DNA of 22,150 nt. Origin: Gracilibacteraceae bacterium. Its GTDB lineage: Bacteria; Bacillota; Desulfitobacteriia; Desulfitobacteriales; Syntrophobotulaceae. Below, piece after piece: positions 1 to 7,908 of the stretch; position 1 is the first letter of the stretch, and the number at the start of each line of letters is the position of its first letter. The translations under genes were made by a program, and so were the position numbers. The stretch spans positions 1 to 22,150 of the forward strand of contig JAIRRL010000045.1 in NCBI GenBank assembly GCA_031255985.1, given 5' to 3'. The notes under the pieces were generated by a model that searched no databases, was not told the origin of the DNA, and saw nothing but the letters and a program-made list of their open reading frames with translations.

Positions 1-708
1 CAGGTGAAAGCCGCCCAGCCCTTTGACGGCCAGAATCAAACCCCCGGCCAGCATGGCCGCCGCCTGGCGGAGCGGGTCAGCCGCCCTACCCTGCCCGCCC
101 GGTTCGCCCGGCCCGGTGGGCGGCCCCTCGCCCGTTTCCAGCCGGACTTGCGGCCCGCAGACCGGGCAAGCCGCCGGTTGGGCGTGAAAACGCCGGTCAG
201 CCGGGTCGGCGTATTCGCGCGCGCACAGCGGACACATGGGAAAGCGGGCCATGGTCGTGCGGGCGCGGTCGTAGGGGCGGGAGCGGATGATGGTGTAGCG
301 CGGCCCGCAATTGACGCAATTGATAAACGGGTAGGCAAAACGGCGGTCGCTCTCATCGCGCATTTCCCGGCGGCAATCGGGGCAAAGGGCGACGTCGGGC
401 GAAATCAGCGTGTCCCGCCGCCCGAACCCGTCGCTGCCGCTGATGCGAAAATCCGGCCAGCCCGCCGCCGGGACGGAAAAAACCTCCAGGCTGTGAATCG
501 CCGCCAGCGGCGGCGGCTCGCTCCGCAGACGCCGGCAAAACTCGGCGGTGTTTTCCTCCTCGCCTTCGACCCAGATTACAACCCCCGCGCCCGTATTGCG
601 CACCCAGCCCCGAAGACCGCAGGCGCGGGCCAGGCGGTAGACAAACGGGCGAAAACCCACCCCCTGCACTATCCCCTTAACACTGATCCGCAAAGCTTTT
701 TCCGTCAA
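1..708 (-). CDS. hypF: Carbamoyltransferase HypF, N-terminal part (runs off the window start)
   Basis: HypF makes the cyanide ligands of the [NiFe]-hydrogenase active site from carbamoyl phosphate, acting in the cytoplasm with HypE. The 236 visible codons cover the acylphosphatase domain (start ALRISVKGIVQGVGFRPFVY, with the VQGVGFRPFV loop) and then a double zinc finger with four pairs, CPDC, CVNC, CPLC and CPVC, spaced 18, 24 and 18 residues apart, which is the HypF pattern. The last visible residues (LAVKGLGGFHL) begin the YrdC-like domain. The start is a TTG at 708, with GAGG five bases upstream; the frame has no early ATG, so an ATG-only search misses it. The rest of the gene lies beyond base 1. 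It sits downstream of cydB on the same strand but behind a terminator, so it is probably a separate unit. I saw no clear promoter between 709 and 792. Family assignment is secure; whether a hydrogenase is encoded cannot be seen here. Confidence 0.93.
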   Translation of the reverse strand, partial: MTEKALRISVKGIVQGVGFRPFVYRLARACGLRGWVRNTGAGVVIWVEGEEENTAEFCRRLRSEPPPLAAIHSLEVFSVPAAGWPDFRISGSDGFGRRDTLISPDVALCPDCRREMRDESDRRFAYPFINCVNCGPRYTIIRSRPYDRARTTMARFPMCPLCAREYADPADRRFHAQPAACPVCGPQVRLETGEGPPTGPGEPGGQGRAADPLRQAAAMLAGGLILAVKGLGGFHL

Positions 709-792
709 TATATCCTCGTTTCCTCGTTTCCTCAGTTCCTCTTTTTCGCGTCTCCGCGCTTCAACCTTTCAACGTTTACGCGCTTCCGGCGG

Positions 793-826
793 AAAAAAAC
801 GCCCGCGGCCTTTTCGGGCTGCGGGC
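793..826 (-). terminator. Rho-independent terminator after cydAB
   Basis: Ten-base stem (801-810 with 817-826, one G-T pair) closed by a short loop. On the minus strand it is followed by a run of seven T (793-799). It lies 22 bases past the cydB stop and separates cydAB from hypF. Confidence 0.85.
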
Positions 827-847
827 GCCGGGGCCGACACCGGGTAA

Positions 848-1855
848 TCAGTATTCCAGCTTATCCTGCGTAACCCTTTTTTTGAAGATAACGAAATTCA
901 TGATCTGATAGATCAAGATGATCGGCACGAGGCACAGAGCCACAACCGTCATGATTTTGAGCGTGTAAGGACTGGAGGAAGCGTTGTAAATCGTCAGGCT
1001 CCACTCCGGATTCAGGGAAGAAATCATCACGTTGGGGAACATGGCCGCGAACACGGTAACAGTGACAAAAGCGATGGTCACGGCTGAAGCGATGAAGGAA
1101 GTCCCCCAGCGTTTCGTCCAGGCCATGATCACCGAAAGAACAAGGGCCACAGCCGCGATGGCGACAGCGGCGAGAGCGATGGGGCTGGATTTCAGGCCGG
1201 TGGTGAAAAAAGCGAAGGCGACCCAGGCTACCGTGACCAGCGTAAGCACAACCCCGGATACGCGGCCGATGCCGCGCGCGCGCTCCAGCACCGCGTCGTC
1301 GCCGGCCTTGAGAGCCAGAAAAGCGGCGCCGTGATAAAGGAACAGGAGAAAAGTGACCACGCCGCCAAGCAAAGTGAACGGCGTCAGCAAGGTGAAGAAA
1401 TTACCGGCGTATTCCATATTGGCGTCTATGGGCACTCCGGTGATGAAGTTGGAAACGGCCACCCCCCACAGGAGCGCCGGCAGAAAGCTGCTGACGCAGA
1501 TAGCCCAGTCCCAGAACTTGCGCCAGGCGGGACTGGCCACTTTACCGCGGAATTCAAAGGAAACGCCGCGGACGATCAGCGCGAGCAGGATCACAAAGAG
1601 GGCGAGATAAAACCCGCTGAACAAGGTGGCGTACCAGTGGGGAAACGCCGCGAAAACCGCGCCGCCCGCCGTTATGAGCCACACCTCGTTTCCATCCCAG
1701 AACGGCCCGATGGTATTTATAATAACGCGCCGCTCGCCGTCGGTTTTGCCGGCGAAGGGCGTCAGCATGCCCACGCCGTAGTCAAAGCCTTCCAGGAAAA
1801 AGAATCCGATAAACAAAACGCAAACGAGGATAAACCACAAGATATTCAAATCCAC
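848..1855 (-). CDS. cydB: Cytochrome bd ubiquinol/menaquinol oxidase subunit II
   Basis: Subunit II of the bd-type quinol oxidase, a membrane complex that reduces oxygen to water and adds to the proton gradient. The 335-residue protein opens with the typical CydB segment: a first helix, then FFFLEGFDYGVGML, and GPFWDGNEVWLITAGGAVFAAFP split over residues about 50-72, which is the hallmark of the family. Several further hydrophobic helices follow to the C-terminus. The length matches the short Bacillus-type CydB. The start is GTG at 1855, overlapping the last 10 bases of cydA, with an AAGGAGGGG ribosome binding site inside the cydA 3' end, so translation is probably coupled. No cydC or cydD maturation genes follow; a terminator and then hypF do. 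Such oxidases in anaerobes usually serve oxygen scavenging; that role here is inferred. Confidence 0.96.
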   Translation of the reverse strand: MDLNILWFILVCVLFIGFFFLEGFDYGVGMLTPFAGKTDGERRVIINTIGPFWDGNEVWLITAGGAVFAAFPHWYATLFSGFYLALFVILLALIVRGVSFEFRGKVASPAWRKFWDWAICVSSFLPALLWGVAVSNFITGVPIDANMEYAGNFFTLLTPFTLLGGVVTFLLFLYHGAAFLALKAGDDAVLERARGIGRVSGVVLTLVTVAWVAFAFFTTGLKSSPIALAAVAIAAVALVLSVIMAWTKRWGTSFIASAVTIAFVTVTVFAAMFPNVMISSLNPEWSLTIYNASSSPYTLKIMTVVALCLVPIILIYQIMNFVIFKKRVTQDKLEY

Positions 1856-3210
1856 AGCGACCCCTCCTTTCCAGCGGGAGCGTCAAGCAATTCCGGTGAT
1901 TTTCTCGCGCTGGCGACGAGCAAGTAGACGTCCACGATCATGAGCAAAGTGTAAACCAAAACCAGGCCGGCCAAGGAAATGCCGATGGAGGAAGCGGGCA
2001 CGACCGTGGAAATGCCCTCGCTCAAAGTTTGCAGATTGTAGACCAGCCAGGGCTGCCGGCCGAATTCCGCCAAAAACCAACCAAAAGTGTTGGCTATATA
2101 AGGCAGAAAGAGGGCGATGGGCATGAGGCGCAAAAACACCTTTTTGTCTTCGATTTTTCCCTGGAAAATCAAAGCCAGCAAGGCCAAAAGCAGCATCAGC
2201 ATCCCGGCGCCGACCATGAGACGGAAACTCCAGAAATTGATCGCCACGGGCGGTATATAATCGCCAGGCCCGTGCAAGGTCTCCATTTCCGCCTGCAAGT
2301 CGTTCAGGCCCTTGACCTCGCCGCTGAAACTGTTATAGCTCATGAAACTCAGCAGGCCGCCTATCTTGAATTCCGCGGAGTTCGTCCGGTTTTCCTGGTC
2401 AATGCCGGCAAAAATGATAAAATCAGCCGGATCGGACGTTTCCCAATGCGCTTCCGCCGCCGCCATTTTCATGGGCTGTTCCTGCACCAGATGCTGGCCC
2501 TGAAAATGTCCTATGCCCACCACGAGAATCACGGCGATAAAACCGGCTATCGCGCCGTATTTAAACGAGGTTTTGAAAAAATCAATATCCCGGCCTTTCA
2601 GCAAATGCCAGGCGCTGATGCCCATGATAAAAAAGGCGCCCGTGCATAAGCCGGCGGAAAAAACGTGCGGGAACTGATAAAGAAAATGCGAATTCGTGAT
2701 CAGGGCCGGAAAATCAACCATTTGAGCGCGGCCGCCCACGATTTCATAGCCCACGGGATTTTGCATGAATGAGTTCGCGATAAGAATCCAGACGGAAGAC
2801 AGATTAGTGGCGATCGCCACAAGCCAAATGCAGGCCAGATGGGCTTTTTTGCCCAGCCGCTCCCAGCCGAAGATCCAGATGCCGATGAAGGTTGATTCGA
2901 TGAAAAACGCCAGCAAAGCCTCCACCGCCAGCGGCGCGCCGAAAATGTCGCCCACGTAGCGCGAATAGCCGGACCAGTTCATGCCGAACTGAAATTCCTG
3001 CACTATACCGGTGACGACGCCCATGGCGAAATTGATCAGGAACAGATTGCCCCAAAATTTCGTCATTTTTTTATACTTTTCGTCGCCCGTCCGCACATAC
3101 CGGGTTTGAATGATGGCCACCAGAATAGCCAGACCCAAAGTCAGCGGCACAAAGAAAAAATGATACGTAGATGTGGCGGCGAACTGTATGCGCGCCAGTA
3201 CCATTTCCAT
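1846..3210 (-). CDS. cydA: Cytochrome bd oxidase subunit I
   Basis: Subunit I carries the quinol site and the three haems (b558, b595, d) of the bd oxidase. With ATG at 3210 the protein has 454 residues. Visible are His17 in FAATSTYHFFFVP (haem b595/d ligand in the family), Glu97 and Glu105 in VEALLAFFIEST, His182 in FPHVFSAGLCTGAF (b558 ligand), Lys248/Glu253 in QPMKMAAAEAHWET of the quinol-binding Q-loop, and GWFLAEFGRQPW near the C-terminus. It is about 70 residues shorter than the E. coli protein, as expected for the short Q-loop class. A 16-codon upstream extension to an ATG at 3258 is open, but that start lies upstream of the -10 box of a very good promoter. The ATG at 3210 has GAGAGGAGGG eight bases before it. 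I therefore prefer 3210. It overlaps cydB by 10 bases. Confidence 0.97.
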   Translation of the reverse strand: MEMVLARIQFAATSTYHFFFVPLTLGLAILVAIIQTRYVRTGDEKYKKMTKFWGNLFLINFAMGVVTGIVQEFQFGMNWSGYSRYVGDIFGAPLAVEALLAFFIESTFIGIWIFGWERLGKKAHLACIWLVAIATNLSSVWILIANSFMQNPVGYEIVGGRAQMVDFPALITNSHFLYQFPHVFSAGLCTGAFFIMGISAWHLLKGRDIDFFKTSFKYGAIAGFIAVILVVGIGHFQGQHLVQEQPMKMAAAEAHWETSDPADFIIFAGIDQENRTNSAEFKIGGLLSFMSYNSFSGEVKGLNDLQAEMETLHGPGDYIPPVAINFWSFRLMVGAGMLMLLLALLALIFQGKIEDKKVFLRLMPIALFLPYIANTFGWFLAEFGRQPWLVYNLQTLSEGISTVVPASSIGISLAGLVLVYTLLMIVDVYLLVASARKSPELLDAPAGKEGSLWI

Positions 3211-3248
3211 AAGAAAAGCCCTCCTCTCAGTAATATTGAAACGCTCTA

Positions 3249-3277
3249 ATTTTAGCATGTATTGATTATTCAGTCAA
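3249..3277 (-). promoter_or_regulatory. Sigma-A type promoter of cydAB
   Basis: Minus strand: -35 TTGACT (3272-3277), 17-base spacer, extended -10 TGCTAAAAT with the hexamer TAAAAT at 3249-3254. Transcription would start near 3242, giving a leader of about 30 bases before the cydA ATG at 3210. I saw no convincing redox-regulator operator. Confidence 0.85.
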
Positions 3278-3301
3278 CTATTACATTGGAAGAATTATAA
3301 T

Positions 3302-3330
3302 TTGATTTCCCGTCTCTTTTCCGCTATAAT
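3302..3330 (+). promoter_or_regulatory. Sigma-A type promoter of the yceG-like/argFG unit
   Basis: TTGATT (3302-3307), 17-base spacer, consensus TATAAT (3325-3330). It is divergent from the cydAB promoter, with about 25 bases between the two -35 boxes. The leader to the ATG at 3369 is about 30 bases. No ARG-box-like palindrome was recognised. Confidence 0.85.
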
Positions 3331-3368
3331 AAAGCCCTGCAAATTCGGAACGGCGCGGGGTAAAGATT

Positions 3369-5699
3369 ATGACGAATTATGAAGCGGTTTTTCTGAGATT
3401 GGACGAACGCCAGCCTCCTGAATCTTTGTTTTTTCGCTTTATCGGCGTGGACGCCGCCGGGGAGACCGAGGATTTTCTCACGCGGTTTGGGGAGCGGGCC
3501 GCCGCGGACGGGCTGTGTTTTTCCGCCCCGATCCCGGCGCCGAGCGAGAGCGAGCTGAAACGCCTGCTGGCGGCGACCGGCGAGTTCAGCCGCGTCACGG
3601 AACAGGCGATCAGCGAACATACGGCCGCCTGGCTGACCCAGCTGTGGCAGTCGCAGCAGACCGAAACAGCCAAGGCGCTGTGGACGCTGGTCAAATTTCT
3701 CAAGGGGCGCGGTATGCGCGAGGAAACATTGCGCCGCGTGTATACCGATCTGCTCTGCCTGCTTTCCGCGCCCTGCGGCCGCGTCCTGCGGGCGACGGGC
3801 GGCGGCAAGGCGCCCAAAATAATGTACGAGGGGGAGATCACAGCCAATGAGCTGTATCTGCTTTATACCCTCGCTTTGGCGGGCTGCGACGTGGTTTACG
3901 CCCATCATAATGAAGAAAGTTATTTGGCCGCCGACCCGATCGCCCGGTTTTCCACGCTCATACGCGGCTCGGTCTTTACGCCCCGCCCCGCCGCCCAAAA
4001 CCGGGCCGCCCCGCCGCCGGCGCCAACCGGTTTGACCGGGCCGCCGCCCGCGCCGGCGGAGACGGCGACCGCGCGGGCAAACGCCGCCAGAACGGCCGGT
4101 CTCGTGCATACGAACAGCTGGATTACCGGCGACGATATATTGAGCGCCGCCCTGGACGGCGCCGGGCGGCGAGGCGGGGCGGGGCCGGAGCGGCGCAACG
4201 TCTTTTTCCTTTGCTTCGGCGCCGATGAACGGGAAGTATATCGCAACCGCCTTTTTTTACTGCGGGAAAAACTGCGCGCGTCTGGAAGAAAATGGATAAT
4301 CATGACTTTACGCCTGCCGCCGCCGAGCGAAGAAGAAACAGCGGTTTTCCGCGGGGCGCGGACGGCGGAGGAACTGGCCGCCCGCCTGACTTTGGCGGAC
4401 GAACTCCAGACCCTCCTGGCCCGGCGGGCTTTGCTCGCCTTGCTGGACGAGCGGGCGGCGGCCGGCGCGGACAGCGCGGCGGGCGAGACGGGTAAGGCGG
4501 ACGAAGCGGCGGACAGCGCGGCGGGAGCGGCGGAAACGGGACTGGAAGCGGACTACGCCCCGCGGCTCGCGGCCTGGCTCGCCCGTTACGCGGCGGCTCT
4601 GACGGCGGGAGAGGCGGCGGACGCGCCTCCCCTTTTCCTCTATTACGGTTCCATCACGCCGGATGAGATAGACCTGCTCTGGCTGTTAAAGGAAACCGGC
4701 GCCGACGTCCTGTATTTTTCGCCGGATAAAGCGGACAAAGAAGTATTTCGCCGGCGGCGGCCCGCAACCGGGGCCTTGGAGACGGAACTGCCGGACAGCC
4801 TGCCCTGGGAGCCTTTTCCGGAGGAAGAAACCCGCCTGCGGGCGCAAACCACGGCCTATAACGCTTCGCGCGAGCTGGATCGCGTTTTGTACAGCGACAC
4901 CGGTTTTTTCCGCCGCCGCCAGTTTGCCCGCTGCCGGCCCGTCACCCTCAATACGACTTACGACGAAATCCCGCTCCTGTGGCCGGTGGAGGCAAAATAC
5001 CGGCCTAATTTCCTGGCTGAGGACGGGGTGGCGGTCGTGCCAAATATTTTCGCTAAAATCTGCGGCGTGGAAAAAGGGCTGGCGGAGCTTTACTGGGATC
5101 AAATCGCCGCCCTGACGACCGAGCAGACTTTTTTGGCGCAGCGGCTGCCGTTTTTCCCCCGGGCGGGCGCGCCGGAGATGGAGACGGCGCGGCAATTCTG
5201 GCGGGAGGGCCGCCTTGCTCCCGAAGTGAAAAAAAGCCCTTATTACCGCTACGAGCATTTGCCGCGGGAGCTGCAGGATTTGTGGCTGGAAAAAACGGAG
5301 GAACTCCTGCGGGGGGATACGCTGAGTCTGACGGGGGAGGAAAAATTTCAGGCGCTGGCGGTTTTGCTCGCGCTGGAGCAGGAAATCCTGCGTCTGATCC
5401 AGAATTTTGATTATACGGGCGCCGTGCCCAAACTGATCTTCGTTTCGGCGACCGACAGCGTCTTTTCGCTGGAGGACTGCGTTTACGCCGCTTTTCTGAA
5501 TATGCTCGGTTTTGACGTCCTGGTTTTTACCCCGACCGGCAACCGGGATATTGAGGCTTATATCGACCCGCGCCATTTTGACACGCATCAGATCGGGGAA
5601 TTCATGCCGGATCTGAAACCGCCTGATTTGAGGCGGCGGCGGCAAAATCTCCGGTCCCGGTCGTGGCTGGGCAAATTATTCGGCGGAAGGGATGATTAA
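3369..5699 (+). CDS. YceG-like protein (Ter-associated putative 'biosynthetic module' family)
   Basis: A 776-residue soluble protein with no signal peptide or membrane helix. It shows a recurring module of a beta strand, a short helix and a second strand: KIMYEGEITANELYLLYTLA then CDVVYAHH (about 150-182), FLYYGSITPDEIDLLWLL then ADVLYFSP (about 422-452), and a looser copy KLIFVSATD with FDVLVFTPTG (about 688-728). It ends in FDTHQIGEFMPDL and a basic tail. This resembles my recollection of the Bacillus YceG family, found beside TerD/TelA genes and predicted to belong to a metabolite-making module of the Ter stress response; its biochemical activity is not established. Two Ala/Pro/Gly/Glu-rich stretches (about 200-240 and 355-390) look like linkers and lengthen the protein beyond the usual roughly 540 residues. 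No TerD or TelA gene is in the window; argF starts one base after its stop. The ribosome binding site is weak (GGGG). An alternative is an unrelated protein of unknown function. Confidence 0.55.
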   Translation: MTNYEAVFLRLDERQPPESLFFRFIGVDAAGETEDFLTRFGERAAADGLCFSAPIPAPSESELKRLLAATGEFSRVTEQAISEHTAAWLTQLWQSQQTETAKALWTLVKFLKGRGMREETLRRVYTDLLCLLSAPCGRVLRATGGGKAPKIMYEGEITANELYLLYTLALAGCDVVYAHHNEESYLAADPIARFSTLIRGSVFTPRPAAQNRAAPPPAPTGLTGPPPAPAETATARANAARTAGLVHTNSWITGDDILSAALDGAGRRGGAGPERRNVFFLCFGADEREVYRNRLFLLREKLRASGRKWIIMTLRLPPPSEEETAVFRGARTAEELAARLTLADELQTLLARRALLALLDERAAAGADSAAGETGKADEAADSAAGAAETGLEADYAPRLAAWLARYAAALTAGEAADAPPLFLYYGSITPDEIDLLWLLKETGADVLYFSPDKADKEVFRRRRPATGALETELPDSLPWEPFPEEETRLRAQTTAYNASRELDRVLYSDTGFFRRRQFARCRPVTLNTTYDEIPLLWPVEAKYRPNFLAEDGVAVVPNIFAKICGVEKGLAELYWDQIAALTTEQTFLAQRLPFFPRAGAPEMETARQFWREGRLAPEVKKSPYYRYEHLPRELQDLWLEKTEELLRGDTLSLTGEEKFQALAVLLALEQEILRLIQNFDYTGAVPKLIFVSATDSVFSLEDCVYAAFLNMLGFDVLVFTPTGNRDIEAYIDPRHFDTHQIGEFMPDLKPPDLRRRRQNLRSRSWLGKLFGGRDD

Positions 5700-5700
5700 A

Positions 5701-6645
5701 ATGACGGAACTGACCAAAAAATTCGCGGGCCGCGATTTCCTGACCTTGCAGGATTTTACGCCTGACGATCTCGGCCTTTTTATCGCGGCGGCCCGCGAGC
5801 TGAAAGCGCGGCAAAAAGCCGGAACGCCCCATCCCCTGCTGGCGGGAAAGACTTTGGCCATGATCTTCACCAAATCCTCGACCCGAACGCGCGTCGCTTT
5901 TGAGGTCGGCATCCATCAGCTGGGGGGAGCGGGCCTTTTTCTCAGCGAGCGGGACATCCAGCTGGGGCGGGGCGAGTCTATCGCCGACACGGCCCGCGTC
6001 CTCTCCCGCATGACGGACGGCGTCATGATCCGCACGTTCAGCCACGCGGAAGTGGAGGAACTGGCGCGGTACGCGACGGTTCCCGTCATCAACGGCCTGA
6101 CGGATTATTTGCATCCGACCCAGGCCCTGGCCGACCTGATGACGATCGAGGAACACAAGGGCCGCCTCGCCGGGTTGAAATTGGCCTATATCGGCGACGG
6201 CAACAATGTCGCTCATTCTTGGCTGATCGGCTGCAGCAAAATGGGCCTGGACATAAGTTTGGCCTGCCCGGCCGCCTACGAACCGGCGGCGGAAATCCTG
6301 CAGGCGGCGCGCGCCAACGCCGCGGCGAGCGGCGGCCGGGTGAGCGTCGGGCGCGAACCTCTGGAAGCGGCGCGGGACGCCGACGTTCTTTATACCGATG
6401 TTTGGGCCGGCATGGGCCAGGAGGAAGAAACAAGTAAAAGACAGGCGGCTTTTAAGGGATTTTGTCTGGACGCGGCGGCGCTGGCGGCGGCGCAGCCGGA
6501 CGCGATAGTCCTGCACTGTCTGCCCGCGCATAAGGGGGAGGAAATCACGGCGGAGGTGTTTGAGGGGCCGCAATCCGTGGTGTTCGACGAGGCGGAAAAC
6601 CGTCTGCACGCTCATAAAGCGATCATGGCCCTGCTGATGGGTTGA
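5701..6645 (+). CDS. argF: Ornithine carbamoyltransferase
   Basis: Cytoplasmic enzyme joining carbamoyl phosphate and ornithine to give citrulline, in arginine synthesis (or running backwards in arginine breakdown). The 314-residue protein has the carbamoyl-phosphate loop KSSTRTRVAFEVG (Ser60-Arg64), HPTQALADL, the WAGMGQEEE segment and the ornithine-binding HCLPAHKGEEI near residue 275, ending FDEAENRLHAHKAIMALLMG. Length and motif order fit ArgF; aspartate carbamoyltransferase would lack the HCLPA motif. An ATG at 5692 is also in frame and would overlap the preceding gene. The ATG at 5701 is preferred because GGAAGG lies about ten bases upstream, whereas it would almost touch the earlier ATG. 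It is co-transcribed with the YceG-like gene and with argG. The link to argG, the next step, favours a biosynthetic role. Confidence 0.96.
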   Translation: MTELTKKFAGRDFLTLQDFTPDDLGLFIAAARELKARQKAGTPHPLLAGKTLAMIFTKSSTRTRVAFEVGIHQLGGAGLFLSERDIQLGRGESIADTARVLSRMTDGVMIRTFSHAEVEELARYATVPVINGLTDYLHPTQALADLMTIEEHKGRLAGLKLAYIGDGNNVAHSWLIGCSKMGLDISLACPAAYEPAAEILQAARANAAASGGRVSVGREPLEAARDADVLYTDVWAGMGQEEETSKRQAAFKGFCLDAAALAAAQPDAIVLHCLPAHKGEEITAEVFEGPQSVVFDEAENRLHAHKAIMALLMG

Positions 6646-6691
6646 GCGGCGGCGATGATTTTTTAAGGAAGCGAAAAGAGAGGAAAATCTT

Positions 6692-7900
6692 ATGGCTAAA
6701 AAAGTTGTTTTGGCGTATTCCGGCGGGTTGGACACTTCCATTATCATTCCCTGGCTGAAAGAAAATTACGGCTGCGAGGTCATCGCCATGGCCGCCGATC
6801 TGGGGCAGGGGGAGGAATTGACGCCGCTCAGGGCCAAAGCCCTGCAAAGCGGCGCCGCCAAAATTTATATTGAGGATTTGCGCGAGGAATTTATCACGGA
6901 TTACATTTTTCCGACTGTCAGAGCCGGCGCCGTCTATGAAGGGGAATATCTGCTCGGCACGTCTTTTGCCCGGCCGCTCATCGCCAAGCGCCTGACGGCT
7001 ATAGCGCGCGCCGAGGGAGCGACGGCGGTGGCGCACGGCGCTACCGGCAAAGGCAATGACCAGGTGCGCTTTGAGCTGTCTGTCAAGGCGCTCGACCCGG
7101 ATCTGGAGATCATCGCGCCCTGGCGGCTGTGGGAGATTAAATCGCGTGAGGACGCTATCGATTACGCGGCGGCGCGGGGCATTCCCGTACCCGCCACCAA
7201 GGAAAACCCCTACAGCCTGGATCGCAATCTCTGGCATCTGAGCCACGAGGGCGGCGACTTGGAAGATCCCTGGAACGCCCCGCGCGACGATATGTACAGC
7301 CTGACGACGCCGCCGCGCCAGGCCCCGGACGAACCGGCCCATGTGGAAATCGAGTTCGCCCAGGGCGATCCCGTGGCCGTCAACGGCGAAAAAGCGGGGC
7401 CGCTGGCCCTGATGACCAAATTGAACGAAATAGGCGGCGCTCACGGCGTCGGCATAGTGGATATCGTGGAAAACCGTCTTGTCGGCATGAAATCCCGCGG
7501 CGTATACGAAACGCCCGGCGGCGCGCTTCTGGTCGCGGCTCACCGGGCGCTGGAGCGACTGACTTTAGACCGGGCCACTTCGCATTACAAGGAACATCTG
7601 GCTTTGCGCTACGCGGAACTCGTTTACGACGGCATGTGGTTTTCGCCGCTGCGGGAAGCGCTGGACGCTTTCGTCGCCGTTACCCAGCGCCAGGTCAGCG
7701 GCGTCGTCCGTTTGCAGCTTTATAAAGGTCATTGCCGCCCGGCGGGGGCGCGTTCGCCTTATTCCCTGTATAACCAGGAATTCGTCACCTTCGGCGCCGA
7801 CGAGGTTTACAACCAGAAGGACGCGGAAGGGTTCATCAATCTGTTCGGCCTGCCGCTCAAAGTGCGGGCGCTGATGGAAAAACAGGCCGGTTTGCGCTGA
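6692..7900 (+). CDS. argG: Argininosuccinate synthase
   Basis: Couples citrulline and aspartate using ATP to give argininosuccinate, the step after ArgF. The 402-residue protein starts with the PP-loop ATP site VVLAYSGGLDTSIIIPWL. It also carries VAHGATGKGNDQVRFE, the substrate-binding loop typical of ArgG, and EYLLGTSFARPLIAKR. Length is normal (about 400). The start follows a good ribosome binding site, GAGAGGAAAA, 46 bases after argF. argH does not follow: after eight bases comes the stop of a convergent glucokinase gene, so the last pathway step must be encoded elsewhere. No terminator is visible in the eight-base gap, so any termination signal would lie inside the opposing gene. Confidence 0.97.
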   Translation: MAKKVVLAYSGGLDTSIIIPWLKENYGCEVIAMAADLGQGEELTPLRAKALQSGAAKIYIEDLREEFITDYIFPTVRAGAVYEGEYLLGTSFARPLIAKRLTAIARAEGATAVAHGATGKGNDQVRFELSVKALDPDLEIIAPWRLWEIKSREDAIDYAAARGIPVPATKENPYSLDRNLWHLSHEGGDLEDPWNAPRDDMYSLTTPPRQAPDEPAHVEIEFAQGDPVAVNGEKAGPLALMTKLNEIGGAHGVGIVDIVENRLVGMKSRGVYETPGGALLVAAHRALERLTLDRATSHYKEHLALRYAELVYDGMWFSPLREALDAFVAVTQRQVSGVVRLQLYKGHCRPAGARSPYSLYNQEFVTFGADEVYNQKDAEGFINLFGLPLKVRALMEKQAGLR

Positions 7901-7908
7901 GGGAAAAA

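Noticed and set aside
4..873. A 289-codon plus-strand frame
   Set aside because: It is antisense to hypF, whose minus-strand frame shows the acylphosphatase and four-CXXC zinc-finger pattern. The plus-strand product is low-complexity, with no family motif or ribosome binding site.
5602..6747. A 381-codon minus-strand frame
   Set aside because: Antisense to argF; composition and lack of motifs mark it as a shadow.
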